42,380 bases of DNA, from assembly GCA_021464525.1 (NCBI GenBank), contig JADRCO010000221.1, positions 1 through 42,380 on the forward strand, read 5' to 3'. The notes under the pieces are model-generated. The model saw only the letters and a list, made by a program, of their open reading frames with translations, did no database searches and was not told where the DNA came from. The DNA is from Rhizophagus sp. LPA8_4_AMF. Lineage: Eukaryota > Glomeromycota > Glomeromycetes > Glomerales > Glomeraceae. Positions 11,485 through 24,400 of this stretch are shown here, one piece after another. The position numbers were made by a program, and so were the translations under genes. The stretch's first letter is position 1. Every line of letters starts with the position of its first letter.

Positions 11485-14400
11485 ATGGAAGGAGAAGAAT
11501 TTAATCCAACTGAGCCTTATACTCGTCGTTTATGTAAAATTCTTGAAGAATATCCTGATGGTTCACAGATTCTTCGTGAAATTCTTCAAAATTCGGATGA
11601 TGCAAAAAGTACTGAACAAATTTTCATTTTGGATCATAATACATATCCATCAAGTAGTTTGTTTAAACCGCATTTGAATAATTGTCAAAAAGGGCTTGAT
11701 AGATATCAAGGTCCCGCACTTTTAGCAAAAAATAATTCCTTGTTTGAAGAAAGGGATTTTAAATCTTTGCTAAGTTTGGCTAATAGCGAAAAACACGATC
11801 AATTTGATAAGATTGGAGGTAAATTTTTATTTATACATATAAATTTGTTTGCTTTACGCAACTTACAATCCTAATATCTTTCTAACATTTCAATGTAATA
11901 AATCTAGTAATGGGAGTAGGATTCAATTCAGTTTATCATATAACTGACTCTCCTTCATTTATCACTGATGATAAATACGTTATTCTTGATCCACACAGAT
12001 GGTGTTATAATGGTGGTGCCAAATTTAACTTTATCAATCATGAATTGGCAGAAAAATATCCAGATCAATTTGCTCCTTTCAGAAGAATTCCGTGTGATGT
12101 TCCATGTGATGAACTATTTAAAATCCCATTTAAAGGCACTATCTTTCGTTATCCTCTTCGTGATACTACTGATTCAGATATTTCTGACAAAATTTATAGC
12201 CCGGAAGGAATCTTAGAAATGTTTCACATATTTTACGAAAATGGAAGCATTGATTGTTTATTATTTTTGAAATATATCGAGTGTATCGCTTTTTATGAAT
12301 TGGAAAAAGGCGCTATCGAACCTAAATTAATTTATAAAATTCAATTAGAGAATGCTGAAAAAGTACGGCAAGAACGTCATTTTATAGTTGATAAAATTAT
12401 ACCAATGATGGATTTATTAAATTCAGGTAGCCTTGATGAAAATAATCAATTAAAAGCGACCTATGTTGCATCATTCAGTCGTCAGAAGGGAGATACTAAA
12501 GAACCTAATTCAAAATGGTTAATTTTGAATTATCTTGATGATTTACTCGAAACTCAAACATATTTTCAAAATAATTTTGGAAAAAATATAAGAGACTACA
12601 AATTTATCCCTAATGTTGGGCTAGCTGTTCCTTTAAATGATTTAAATGTTACCGGAAGATTATTTTGTTTTTTGCCTCTTCCTATCTCAATGCCTTTCTC
12701 AGTTTCCGTGCATGGATATTTTGCGGTAGGAGCTTATTATTAATAAATTGAATGTTTTAATAAAAATTGTATTTCATATTAAAAATTTTTTCTGACTTGC
12801 TTAACAGGTTAACACCAATCGACGTTCTTTATGGTCTGCTGCGGATAATGAAGACTTGGTAAAGAAATTGATTTTTTCACAATTATTTTGTTAAACATGT
12901 ACTAAAAAAAGGACTTTTGAAATTTAGGCTACTAATGCATTAGCGCATCTAAAGGTTAAATGGAATCGATATTTATTTGAAAAAATCTTACCAAAAGCTT
13001 GGGTAAAATTCCTTTGTGAACTCCCATCTAAAAATATTCAATCAGGTGATTTGTACAAATTCTGGCCGATAGTTAAAGATGATTCGTCAGGAAGTATAAG
13101 CATCTTTTTCAAGGATCTTTTACAAAATGTTGTAGATTGTCTTAGTCTCGAAGATCGCGTATTCAAAGGTCCATCATCAAGCATCATTGGTGAAATTAAT
13201 GGAATATCAGCAGATTCATATAATACATCCTCATTTAACGAGTCCGGATTTCATTGGCTTTCACTTTCCAATGGTTATTTGGAAGATGAGAAACTATTAA
13301 GTTTTGATTTACCTAAAATTATTGGAAAAATAGGATTTCCCGTAATATCAACTTCTTATCATATCATAAGTATCTTAAAAAGTTCTAAACACAAAGATTC
13401 TCTTAAGTTTTTTTCTCCTGGGGTTATTCGCACTTATTTAAAGCACAATTTTGACAGATGGGAAGGAAATTTACCGAGAAAGGAAATCTTACAATTATTC
13501 GAGTACATATTAAGAGATCAAAATTTTAACGAATTAGAAGGTTTTAAAATGATTCCACTTGCGGATAATGAACTTGGTACTATGACATTGTCCAGCGATT
13601 CTAATGTATATATTGGTCCGGACAATAACATTGAAGGCCATAAATTAGATGAGCGTAATATCTTCGAGAATCAACTGAACAAATTTATTGACAAATCAAT
13701 TGATAATGGATTGTATATGCGTTTGTATGATAATGCAAAGGCTGGATGGAATCTAAATATCAAAATTCTAAACGAGTCCGTTGTCGCTGATATGATAAAA
13801 TTCTCATTGAATTATTCGATAAATACAAAAGACTCCGAAGAAATATCAATTCCAAATAATCTTGAATGGATTTATCGATTATGGAATAATTTAAGTTATA
13901 GAAATTGGAATCTGAGAGAGTTTGAAGAAATTCATTTAATCCCAACGAGCAACTCTACTATTAGGAAATTAAAAACACCCAGAAAAATTTTTTCGAATAA
14001 AACAAGCGAAAATATTTCTACTAGTACCTTAATTCCTATTTTCGAAAAATTCGGTGCTGTTTTCGTGGATAATCAATTTATAGAAATTTCTAAATGGGAT
14101 AAGTTAGTATTACTAAATCATAATCTCTTCATACTGTTTCTAAATAAACTAATTATCTTCATTCTCTTTTTGATAGAACATCTCCTTATATTATTAAGAT
14201 TAATGACATTATATCAGTTTTGGCTTCTTTACGAGCTGATACTTTGTATCCAGAGAATTTGAAACAAAGTTTACAAATTCATGAAGCATCAGCGCTTGTT
14301 GAGCATCTATCTAATTATTTGCGAATTGCTAATAAAGATCATCTTACGCAAGAACTTATTGAAGTTATCAAGCATCTTCCAATTTTTAATCAAGTGGATC

Positions 14401-17400
14401 ATACTGAAGCAATTTCATTATTAACTGAAAATAAAGAATGGTATCTCCTACCTCAGGGCGTAGAGGATTCATATGGTAGAATTATTTATCCCAGTGATAA
14501 GGGAGGATTTCTGAGTGCAAAATCACGAGATTTATGTGATATATTAGAAAAAATCATAAAAATTCCTCGACTAAATGTAAATGATTATTGGAGAAATTAT
14601 GTGATACCATTTCTTGAGACGCAATCATCAGAAAACATAGATATAGTAATTGACAAGCTTTTTGATCAATTAACTCATATAATTGATGTTAACTTGAAGG
14701 ATATTCTCGGTAGAAAGCCTTTTGTATCTACTGGTACACTTAAAATGTCTCAACGACAACAAAAACCTGCTAACGTAAAATTAGCCAAACCGATAGATAT
14801 ATATGATCCGGAAGAAGAAAAATTAATTAATTTATTTTTTGGAGATGAACACGTCTTTCCCGCTGGCAATTATGGCATTTCTCAGACTTCTTTACCTAAT
14901 AAGTTCCTTTCAAATTTGAAATTGTTGGGAATCAAATCAATTCTTTCTCCAAATGACGTGATTTCTCGGATCGACGTTATTATAGATCGAAGACGAACTT
15001 CTAATGTTCCTGAAGATTTAATTCATACTAAAGCATTAAAACTTTTTAAATATCTCGATGAAAATTGGAATAAGATTATCGATGATACACAAATTCGAGG
15101 AAATCGCGAGAAAACTAATGCATTCTTAAAAGTAATTCTAGAAAAAGAATGGATACCAGCTATTGATGTATGTGATAAAAAAATCTTTTCGAACCTTAAA
15201 AAATGTCATAGTCAAAAATACAAAGATTTAGTCTGTCTGGTCACTCCGATAGTTGAATATGAAGTTAAAAACAAGAAACTTTTGAAACAATTGAGATGGG
15301 ATACAAATCCTGTTGTTAGGATGATTATGGAACAACTAAAACTTTGTTTCAATCCCGTAAAGGACAATCAACCACCTAAAGATTTAGTAAAGATTTGTAC
15401 AGCGATTTACGAGTATATGGACGAAATTTCTAAAACAAACGATAGTAAGTCTAATGAAGATTTCAAATATATGAAGAAGATTTTGAAAGATGAGCCGTGG
15501 ATCTTTTCGTCACGCGAAGAACGATTTTATCCAGCTGATAAAGTTATTCTTAAACTTCCGAAAAAATTTCAGAATAATGAATCTTTAATCATTGAACTTC
15601 CAGAAGATTATTTTAGGTTTAAATCTTTATTTGAAGCTATGGGAGTTCGAGATGAAATTGGTATTAAAGATTTTATTTTAATTATTAATAACATGGTCAA
15701 AGGGAATAAAGACAAAACTTTATCTCCAAACGAAATAAAAAATGTTATTCAAATTCTCGAACATATCGCCAATATACGAAAGAATAATAGAGGAGAAGGG
15801 AATAATCCGAAAGAATTAGATGGGTTGTTAATACCAACTAATAAAAATACGCTGGCTGACTTACACGAAATATACTTTGACGATATGGAAGATAGACTTA
15901 GTAAAGAAGAGAAAAATGAATATATAATTGCTCATCGTCTTGTAATTCCGCATATTGCTAAAGAGTTGGAGATTCAAACTTTAACCGGAAAACTATTCGG
16001 TGATTATGATCGTACAGTACGTCATATTATAATTCTGATATTTTTATTGATATAAATTCCATATATTTTTCAATTCTAGGTAATAATTATAATGAAGATA
16101 TAGATTGGGACACATATGAACAAGATGAAAGTTTGACCACTAGAATTAAGAATATTATCAAGGTAACTTTTTTCTAATTTTAACGTTTATTTAAATCTAA
16201 ATTTATTAAATACTTTTTTAATATATTTAGGATTATAAAATAACTTCATTATTTAAAGAGTTTCTTCAAGTAAGTAATTTTATAAAATTATATTCAGAAA
16301 ATTTATTTTATCACGTTTACACTACATATTTTTATGCGAATATAGAATGCGGATGATGCCGGAGCCACTCACTTTTTAGTAGTGGTAGATGAAAGGCAGG
16401 ATAATAAACAAAAAAAATTGTTATTGTCAGAAGAAATGGCGGATTGGCAAGGACCAGCAATATGGATATATAATGATGCGGAATTTTCCCCTAAAGATTT
16501 TCAGGCTTTAATCAAACTTGGAATAGGGGGAAAAGCCTATGATGATACTAAAATTGGAAGATTTGGGATAGGATTTAATTGTGCTTTTCATGTTACAGAT
16601 TTACCTAGCTTTGTAAGTGGAAGTTACATTGCATTTTTAGATCCAAATGCAAAATTTCTTCCTGCGCAGGGATATCCTCCTAAAAGGCCAAGAGGTACTC
16701 GAATTGATTTTATTGATAAGGAGTTTGGAAAGTTTCAGGATCAATGCTATCCTTATGAAGCAATATTCGATTTTATTAAGAAAACTTTTCCTAATAAGTA
16801 TAAAACAACTGAGAGTTGTAGTTTTTCGAGCGAGTTCAGTGGAACATTGTTTAGACTTCCACTTAGGAACCATGAGTCTGCGAAAAGTGACATTTCAGAT
16901 CAAATTTTTGAAATCAAGAGTATCTTGTCGTTATTTAACAATGTCCAGAATAATAAAGAAAAGCTCTTTTTAAGGAACATAGAATCATGTAGTCTGTATT
17001 ACATGAAGCAACAAGCTACTCAACTAGTATGGAAAACACAAATCTATATATCAGGTTCAGATCGCAAAATTCGTAAAAGTGTTATCGATAAGGCACAAAT
17101 ATATCAAATGGATATTGAAATTATTAATAATATGGATCAATCGAAATCATCAGAAATATGGCTTTTATGTACAGGAGGACATAGTAAAGTTAAGGTGAAA
17201 CTTGAAAATTTTTCAAAGATTGAAAAACTCAAGGTAAGCGTAACTGGTAATAAATATGTACAGTATATTGGTCCATTTAATATATCTAATAATTTTATTC
17301 GTTTTATTAAGCCAAGAGGTGGTGTTGCTTTCTTGCTTGCTCAATCTGATAAGAGTTCATTGACTGAATTAAAGGCTGCACCAGTAAGTTATTTTCTTTT

Positions 17401-20400
17401 CTTTTCTTCTTTCTTTTTTTTTTGTATTGTTGTATTTACAATTTACATATTATCAAAACTATTATAGTTTTCAAATCCTCCTGAACTTGAAGGTAAAATT
17501 TACTCATTTTTATCTCTATCAATAAACACCAATTTGGGAGTTCACTTGAACGGAAATTTTTCTCTACCTAGTGCAAGAAGCGCTATTCTACAGTCTGAAA
17601 ACGATTTTTTGAAAGCGGATTGTAACGATGCAAAATGGAATAAATATATTCTATATGACGTTTTATCTGACTTGCACATTAAGCTACTTGAGCATATTGT
17701 AGAGCTAGAGAAAATTAGACACAAGAAGGAAGGAATAAAGTTCATTCCGCATACCACAAATATTTTTTGGCCAATTAAAAATAACTCAACTATCGGCTTG
17801 TATAAAGAATACGGTTTAAATGTTATTAGGAAATTAGGTAATGGTAATCATAAAATTTTTTGGACTGAAGCTAATCGTGGGCAATTTATTCCGTTAAAGG
17901 ATGCCAAAATTTTTGAGGAAGAAGAAGCAATAATTGCGGATATAATTAAATTAGGAATTCCAGCTGTGAAACTTAGTAAGGACAAAATTGAACACTTAAT
18001 TAAGATCGGTGAATCTAAAAATACCCTAAATTTCCCATACAAACCTGTTAATGGAAAATCTATTTGCAAAGAATTACAAATGAAAAAAAGGTTTTCACTA
18101 CCTTCTTTTAACACACATGATTCGTTGATCAATTTACTTGATTTTATTTTTCAAGATGAAGATTCTTTTAAAGATCTTATTGGATTGCCATTGGTTCCAT
18201 TGAGCAACTATTCAGTTGGAAAGTTTGGTGAACAAATTTACTATATCGGGGATCAAGAACAAATAAACTTGTTCCCAAAGACTGGTTCATCTAGATTTGT
18301 TTCCATTGACTTACGAGATAGATTATTGAAAATTTTTAATGCTGATTTTTCTGAGGCTACAAAAATCAGAAAGTTTGACGCTTATGGAGTCTTAGATCTT
18401 TTAAAGGAAGAGTTACCGATTGTAGAAGAATTGGAAGAATCTATCCCAGACGATAGTTGGCTTGAAAAGATTTGGTCAATATTAAAAAAAAGCGTCGAAA
18501 ATATGGATTTTAACAAACTTTCAATATCTCCACTTTTACCAATTATTCAACCTTCTAGAATGCTAGTTAGACTTAATATGACAAATCCACCACTCTACGA
18601 TAATGGGCATAATTTAATCCCATTATTAGTAAAGCTAGAAGTGCGTTTCACTAATATAACGTTTCAAAATGTTCAAAATGAGAAACTCAAAAAATGTGTT
18701 TTGGTATGCACTCCTATTAATATCATTAATTCTTTGGAGAGGACTTGTACGTCATTGTATTTAACAATGGAGGAGTTATTCGAGAATAGTAATTTATCGA
18801 CTCACGATTATGAGGATTTTAGAACGTTTATTAAAGCAAATCTTGAAATTTTGTTAGGCAAGTGATGCAAAAATAATTCATTTTTAATAAAGTTAATGTT
18901 TCGTGTTGACATTTTTATTTGTTTTACAGAACATTGTCGAAATCAAGAAAATTTTATGAATATTCTTTGTTCGCTACCGATATGGCCATTACATTCTTCC
19001 GAAGATAAATTCATTGATGCCAAATCTGGAAAACTTCTTCCATTTAAGCTCCCATTTTTTTCTTTTGATAAGAATACTGAATTTTACAAATGTGATCGTG
19101 AAATAGATTTCAAAGTACTTTGTATATTAGGTGTCACTCCTATGAGTGAATTAGAATATATTAAAAAGAATATAATACCGAAATTAAAAGATTTTCAAAC
19201 ACCATCTCAGGAATATATCAATTTCTTGCAGAGTATTTTATCGGGTAATCAAGAAATTGAAAAACATCTTAAGAAATATCGAGCAATACCTAATGGATCA
19301 CTTACTGAATTTGTAAAGGCTGATGCTTTATACGATATTACCGTTACATTATTTAGTTATGTTTTTAAAGATAACGATAAATTTTTACCTAGAATATTTT
19401 ATAGTAATAAGGTTTTAATGGCAGCTTTAAAAAGAATGGGTCTTAAGCACCAAGTGAATTGTGAAACATTTATTGAATGTGCAAAGGAGATTGAACGACA
19501 ACCTGATAGATTTTCAATGGAAGAAGTCAAAATAGTGATAGATCATTTATATAAATCTATTTCGAATTTAAAATTCTCGGATGATCAGTGGAAAGAACTT
19601 ATAAATATCAAATTCGTTCCATCGGAAATTATTCAAAATCCACTTTGTGAAGAATCGAAAGAAACACTGAAATTTGAAGGTTTCTCAGTGCTTTGTTTTC
19701 AAAAGTATAAGGAAGTATGTTGGACCGAAAGACCTTTTTTTGAAAAAAATGTTGAACCTACTGATTCATTTTGTAAACGTGATCCTAAGATCGGAATACC
19801 ATTATCAGAAGATATTATAAAACACTGGTATTTCGTTGTTGAAAATGTTGAATCAACATTTGTACAAGATAGCAGTGAAGCTAAAAGAGTAATCGAAGAA
19901 ATTTATAAAATAATGAACAAAAATGTAGAAGAGTCTAAGGAGTTGAGAATTGATAACGAGAAGGAATTATTCTTAAATGGTGATAATCCATTTGATAAAA
20001 AATGTTGGGTAGCAGGGAGTAAACTTGCGTTTGGAATACAAGAAAATATTGAAGCTAGAGATAAAGTTGTTGATTTTTTAACGCCTTATAAGACTTTATT
20101 ATTACGTGCTGGAGCTACTGAGGTAGATGATAAATGTATAAATAAGTACAAACGAAGTAAACAAAATGAAAAACCTTCTCAAAAAGACGAGCTGTTTAAT
20201 AATTTATTAAAATTTATAAGTCATGGAAATAAACATCATGATGTTACATTTATTGTTGGTAAAGAAGAAATTAGTGCTAACAGATATGTACTTTCTGGTA
20301 CGTTAATTTATTTATTGAGAACTTTTTTTTTCCTTTATTAATAGTTACTTAATCTTTCTATATAGCCGCTTCAAACCATTTTGAAATGGTATTTTGTGAC

Positions 20401-20760
20401 TTAAATAAGACGGAAATCAAGGTTGAAAAAGAAAAGAATATTCAACCACATACAATTAGGGTATTTCTTCGATGGCTATACGGGGAAGAAGAAGTCACAA
20501 ATGAAGAAAACTTCAAAGAAGGAAAGGAATATTATGCGGATTATTTGACGTTTCTGATTGATTTATTAAAAGTAGCTGACAATTACGATGTTGAATTACT
20601 CAAAAATGAAGTGGAAGATGTTATTATAAGTGATCGACATATTAGTGTTCATAGTGTAAATAAAATTCTGTATTGTTTAAAAGAATGCAAGGCACCTGCA
20701 TTGAAATTAAAAGAATGTTGTGAAAAGTTTAAAGAAGATAATAGCGAGCTTTGCAGATAA
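11485..20760 (+). CDS. Sacsin-like dual GHKL-ATPase protein with C-terminal BTB domain (copy 1)
   Basis: Exons: 11485-11818, 11908-12725, 12808-12858, 12928-14102, 14177-15999, 16080-16162, 16231-16269, 16346-17233, 17312-17383, 17468-18857, 18930-20297, 20366-20760; 8436 nt, about 2811 aa. In-frame TGA and TAA at 11464-11469 support the start. First ATPase module: EILQNSDDA (Glu32, Asn36, Asp38), YQGPALLAKN, GVGFNSVYHITD (114-125). Second: FKEFLQNADDAGATHF (Glu1438, Asn1442, Asp1444), WQGPAIWIYND, RFGIGFNCAFHVTD (from about 1513). These are the nucleotide-binding motifs of the sacsin/HSP90-type Bergerat fold and look complete in both. The C-terminus is a BTB/POZ fold (about 2655-2790: HHDVTFIVG, RYVLSAASNHFEMVF, VFLRWLYG). 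Human sacsin is larger, has three such repeats, and carries ubiquitin-like, J and HEPN domains, none seen here. Probable role: ATP-dependent chaperone-like scaffold coupled through BTB to CUL3-type ubiquitination (inference). Intron 10 is GC-AG. The exon 5 donor is a weak GTGATT, chosen by frame and by comparison with copy 2. Confidence 0.88.
18858..18929 (+). other. GC-AG intron in sacsin-BTB copy 1
   Basis: The only donor that keeps frame and matches copy 2 is GCAAGT at 18858, spliced to an acceptor ending ACAG at 18929. The product reads LLEHCRNQE, aligning with the copy-2 sequence FKRPIRNQE across the same phase-1 intron, which there uses GTAAGT. A nearby GT (GTGATG, 18862) would shift the frame. 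GC-AG introns with an otherwise consensus donor are a known minor class handled by the normal spliceosome. Confidence 0.75.
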
Positions 20761-22199
20761 TGAAGGCATTAGAATAGCACTTTCAGACATGATATTATGA
20801 TAAGGTTTGAGCATACAGACAAAACTGAAGATTCGTTATCAAATTAGATGTTGCACAAACGTGTGATCAATTTTTTTTACAACACTTATCAACGAAGAAA
20901 TATGGCATGGTTCAACTAATTTGAGATAGAACAAATATTACGCTTTTAGAACTTATTTCATTCATATTTTTAAATTTATTTATTATTATTTTTTTTATGT
21001 AACCAGCACTTTTTTCTTATTATTTATTAAATTTTTATATTTTACAATATCTGAATTTAATCTTTCATCATACCTTATTTGCGTATGTTCCGTCCAGAAC
21101 TTCCAATAATTCGTCGACGCTTCTTTCAAACTGCAATACAACAGTTTCTTTTAAACGAGTTCATAACATTTAGGCGAAAATAAAACAATGTATACCTTAC
21201 GTGCTCGGAAATGACCTGGTCATTTGGCCATTTAAAGAATTTGCTAATCTTATCGCATGAAAAAAACAAAAAAAAATATATTAAATGTAGGCCAGAATTA
21301 TGCTGCTGGCCATCATTAATCTCAAACGACTGACATTTATCATTTAATCACGATGCGTAATGCGTATTTAATCATTTTTTTCCACGTACAGTATACTAAT
21401 ATCATTCGTCATAACAAGCCACCTATCAAGAGTGAAGAGTCTATCAGTCTATCATACAATGTATTCAGAAAGGTATACAACATTCTAAAAAATTAAATTT
21501 TCTTCTTTTTAAAACTATACATAACAACTTCTGGCATTAACATTTATTTGTATTCAATTTTCAAATTTCAAACGTAACGTAAACTAGATGAAGAAAATTT
21601 TAACCATCTAGTCATGACAGGTATAATATACACTTGCCTTATAATTTTAAATATTTTGTATATTAAGTAAAGGCTAAAATGATTCTAGAAAAATCAGTTC
21701 AGGAATCATATAAAAGTTTATCTGAAGCCGAATATAGCAAATAGCAAATCGGCTAGCAATAATAAAATTGTTGTAGTTGAGACATTTTTGCCTGATCAGA
21801 TATAAGATTTTTTTGATCTTGGCTTTGAAAAAGCTGCCATAGCATCATGGAATTGGAGTCCCTTTTGGACTCTTTTATAACTTGTGTCATTATTATTCAT
21901 AGTTTTCTATTTTCAACACAAAACCTTTACCTAGAAATAGAAAACATCTACGTGTGTTGCATAAAAAATCCCAAATTTATAAATAATAAAATTCATCAAT
22001 AAGTACTGAGAGGACATACCATCCCTACAAATTTATTTATATACATGCATGAATTTAGATCAATGAAAATACAGTAAGCTCAACATGATTAGTCAGATAT
22101 AGACAAATTTTGGCAATATAAAAATTTCTCCACTATAGAATTACTGAATTAGTTCTCAATAATGCCATTCTTTTCACTTCAGATATCAATTATGCTATT

Positions 22200-22565
22200 C
22201 ATATGCTGGAAGGAATGGTATATTTACAATCTTTGACTGATCTGATTCCAATATAAATCTTACAAGCTTTTAACTAATGATTTGGGAGAATGGAAAGCAG
22301 GCTGGATTTGTGGATAAGTCAAGACCACCTTCATATTAAAAAGATATTCTTGAAGGTCTGATTTCCTCTATGATCTTATTAATGATCCAATACCTCTAGA
22401 AATTGCACAAGTTGTTGGCAAAACATAATTAGCCTTTGATGCTTTCACAAGCCATCTATTTGCTATAGTATATTTGAAATGAAAGTTAGAAGAATCACAT
22501 ATATCTAATTCATAGATTGGTGGAATCTGCAAAATCCATTAAACATTAGAATTCTGTTTTTTATT
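22200..22565 (-). pseudogene. Decayed coding-like region, family unknown
   Basis: Read on the minus strand the sequence has protein-like composition unlike the surrounding AT noise, including an open run of about 58 codons (22559 down to about 22390) with pieces such as QIPPIYELDICDSSNFHF and ANYVLPTTCAIS. It is interrupted several times and has no intact frame. It may be the relic of a host gene or of a mobile element; the family cannot be told from the sequence. Confidence 0.3.
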
Positions 22566-23496
22566 ATATAATAATGATGTATTATTGCTTAGTAAATTTC
22601 AAAGAATTAGTTATTGCTGTTGAAAATATTAATTTTATTAGATAAAGCATTGATATATTGGAAAAGAAGATATGATTATATTTTCATGACAGGTAAATTT
22701 TACATGGCACATGTGCTATCGCGTATTGTAAGCACAGTATATTATATTGTATTTATTATGCATATATATTTATAAAACGCGCATTCAAAATTTAACAAAT
22801 CAGGTGAAACTAAATTCTATTATTATACAATATGAATACATGAGGAAGGGCCAACCTGTTAATAAAATGAAAGTAATAAATGATAGAGAAGCAGGATGCC
22901 TCAAGGGAAGAATTAGCTGAGTTCTACCCATATTATGACATTCCTTCCCCGCTACTCAGTTTTGCTATTCATGATGCAAAATATTATGAAATTTTCTCAA
23001 AAGCTACTTGGCCTTTTGGCGAAAAATTTTTTTAGTAATTTTTTCAATGTAACTTGAATGGTACAAACTTTTTTGGAATTTTTCAAAGATATTAGATGCA
23101 CTGATATTTAATAAATATCTAGCAATTTACAGTATAACCAAAACAATAATCATGACTGGACTTTATATGTAAAATAAAAAGCTTATAATTTTAAAAAAAT
23201 ATCGTACCTTTTCATTTTATTCAAAGGCAGATTCTAAATATGTGACTTATACATAATCAAAAACCTCTGATTAACATGTGATATTATTAAATTTAGCAAT
23301 ATTAGAAGTATATAAAAAAAAATTTATAGAAAGTTTTAAGTATAGGGTTTTTATTTTCTACGCACCTGCGTAAAATTCAGGGGGTGTTATATAAGGGTGA
23401 TAAATAGCACTTTTTTATGAAAAAATTTCTAAGTTCCTAGAATAAGCGGTAAAAATGGAACATATATGGGTGTGACACGATGTGATAACTAACATA

Positions 23497-23517
23497 CTAA
23501 CCCTAACTAACCCTAAA
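23497..23517. repeat. Interstitial CCCTAA-type short repeat
   Basis: Two CCCTAA units (the complement of TTAGGG, the common fungal telomere repeat) separated by CT, within CTAACCCTAACTAACCCTAAA. Only two units are present, so this may be chance, or a trace of break repair or an old chromosome end. Confidence 0.35.
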
Positions 23518-23689
23518 ACTCCGCCGTCAAACGTAACTCTATAGCCAAACACAGAGGGATGCGTTTTGCGCAGGATGCGTAAAATACAAATTCTCTTAAG
23601 TATAACCAATAAAATTTTACAATATAAAAGAGCTATATTTGTGTTGTATTTTTTTAAAAAATATTTCTTTATTCAAAATATTAAAAAAT

Positions 23690-24400
23690 ATGTCATCTCT
23701 CTTTGGCAAACTCGGTAAACTTTTCAAAATTGAAAATTAGAGCCAACTTACTAAAGAAGAAAAGGACTTATAAAATATAACTAATTGATATGATTGTTGA
23801 AAAGAAAACTGATGTGATCTTGACAAGTGGTTTTCATCATGTCCTGGTCAGGGAGCGTATGATTGCAGAGTAACTATAGAAGTAAAAAAGAAAAAAAATT
23901 CTAAGACAAAGATTTCAAGCACAAGGATAAAACGAAACTATGGATAATGATAAAATTCCTCAGCTCGATTTACAAGAAATAGCTCTTATTTTGGCCCATT
24001 ATTGGTCAAATTATAATGTTTCTCACAGTCTTGATCAATTTAAATGGATTCCTTTGGGAATGTGAAAAAGTATATGTTCCTACAAACCAAATTCACTAAA
24101 GTTGCAATCTAATGCTTCAAACAATATGCATATAATAATATTACCACAAATACGGAAAAGGAATTTGGAATAACAATGGTTCACCATGAATAAAAGAAGA
24201 AAGTTTGATACTTCTAACGTGCAAACCATGATGTCGTAACTTTAATGATTTTGCCGATACAATGTCCGGCATAGAAATAAAGTCAAAGTTGATTGAAAAA
24301 TACTCAAGAGAGGTATTTGTGCCTTCAACACAATACGGAAAGCCTGCAATGGAAGTAGAAACATTTCTTTGTCATATAAATTGCATTTTTTATTTATGGT
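23690..24400 (+). pseudogene. Possible decayed gene fragments, family unknown
   Basis: Several short plus-strand stretches look protein-like, for example a 41-codon frame from the ATG at 23941 (begins MDNDKIPQLDLQEIALILAH) and a frame from 24262 containing KYSREVFVPSTQYGKPAMEV. They are in different frames with gaps between them and no consistent set of splice signals joins them. They may be exons of a dead gene. No family is recognised and intact function is unlikely. Confidence 0.3.

Noticed and set aside
16637-18132. Open frames on the minus strand and in other frames inside the sacsin-BTB exons (for example 16637-16873, 17848-18132)
   Set aside because: They are shadows of the coding strand, with no splice signals or recognisable domains.
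11485-20760. Splitting the first sacsin-BTB locus into several separate genes at each long open frame
   Set aside because: Each break is explained by a short intron with matching phase, and the same introns occur in copy 2; internal pieces lack their own promoters or sensible starts.
1223-21394. Recurring TACAGTAT word in spacers (1223, 1392, 1515, 3155, 9515 and 9523 on the minus strand, 21387)
   Set aside because: With about 70 percent AT, a rough estimate gives three to four copies by chance on both strands, so about seven is not a convincing excess, and the positions show no relation to genes.
23415-23609. Minus-strand open frame of 64 codons
   Set aside because: It covers the CCCTAA-type repeat and has no protein-like motif or neighbouring exons.
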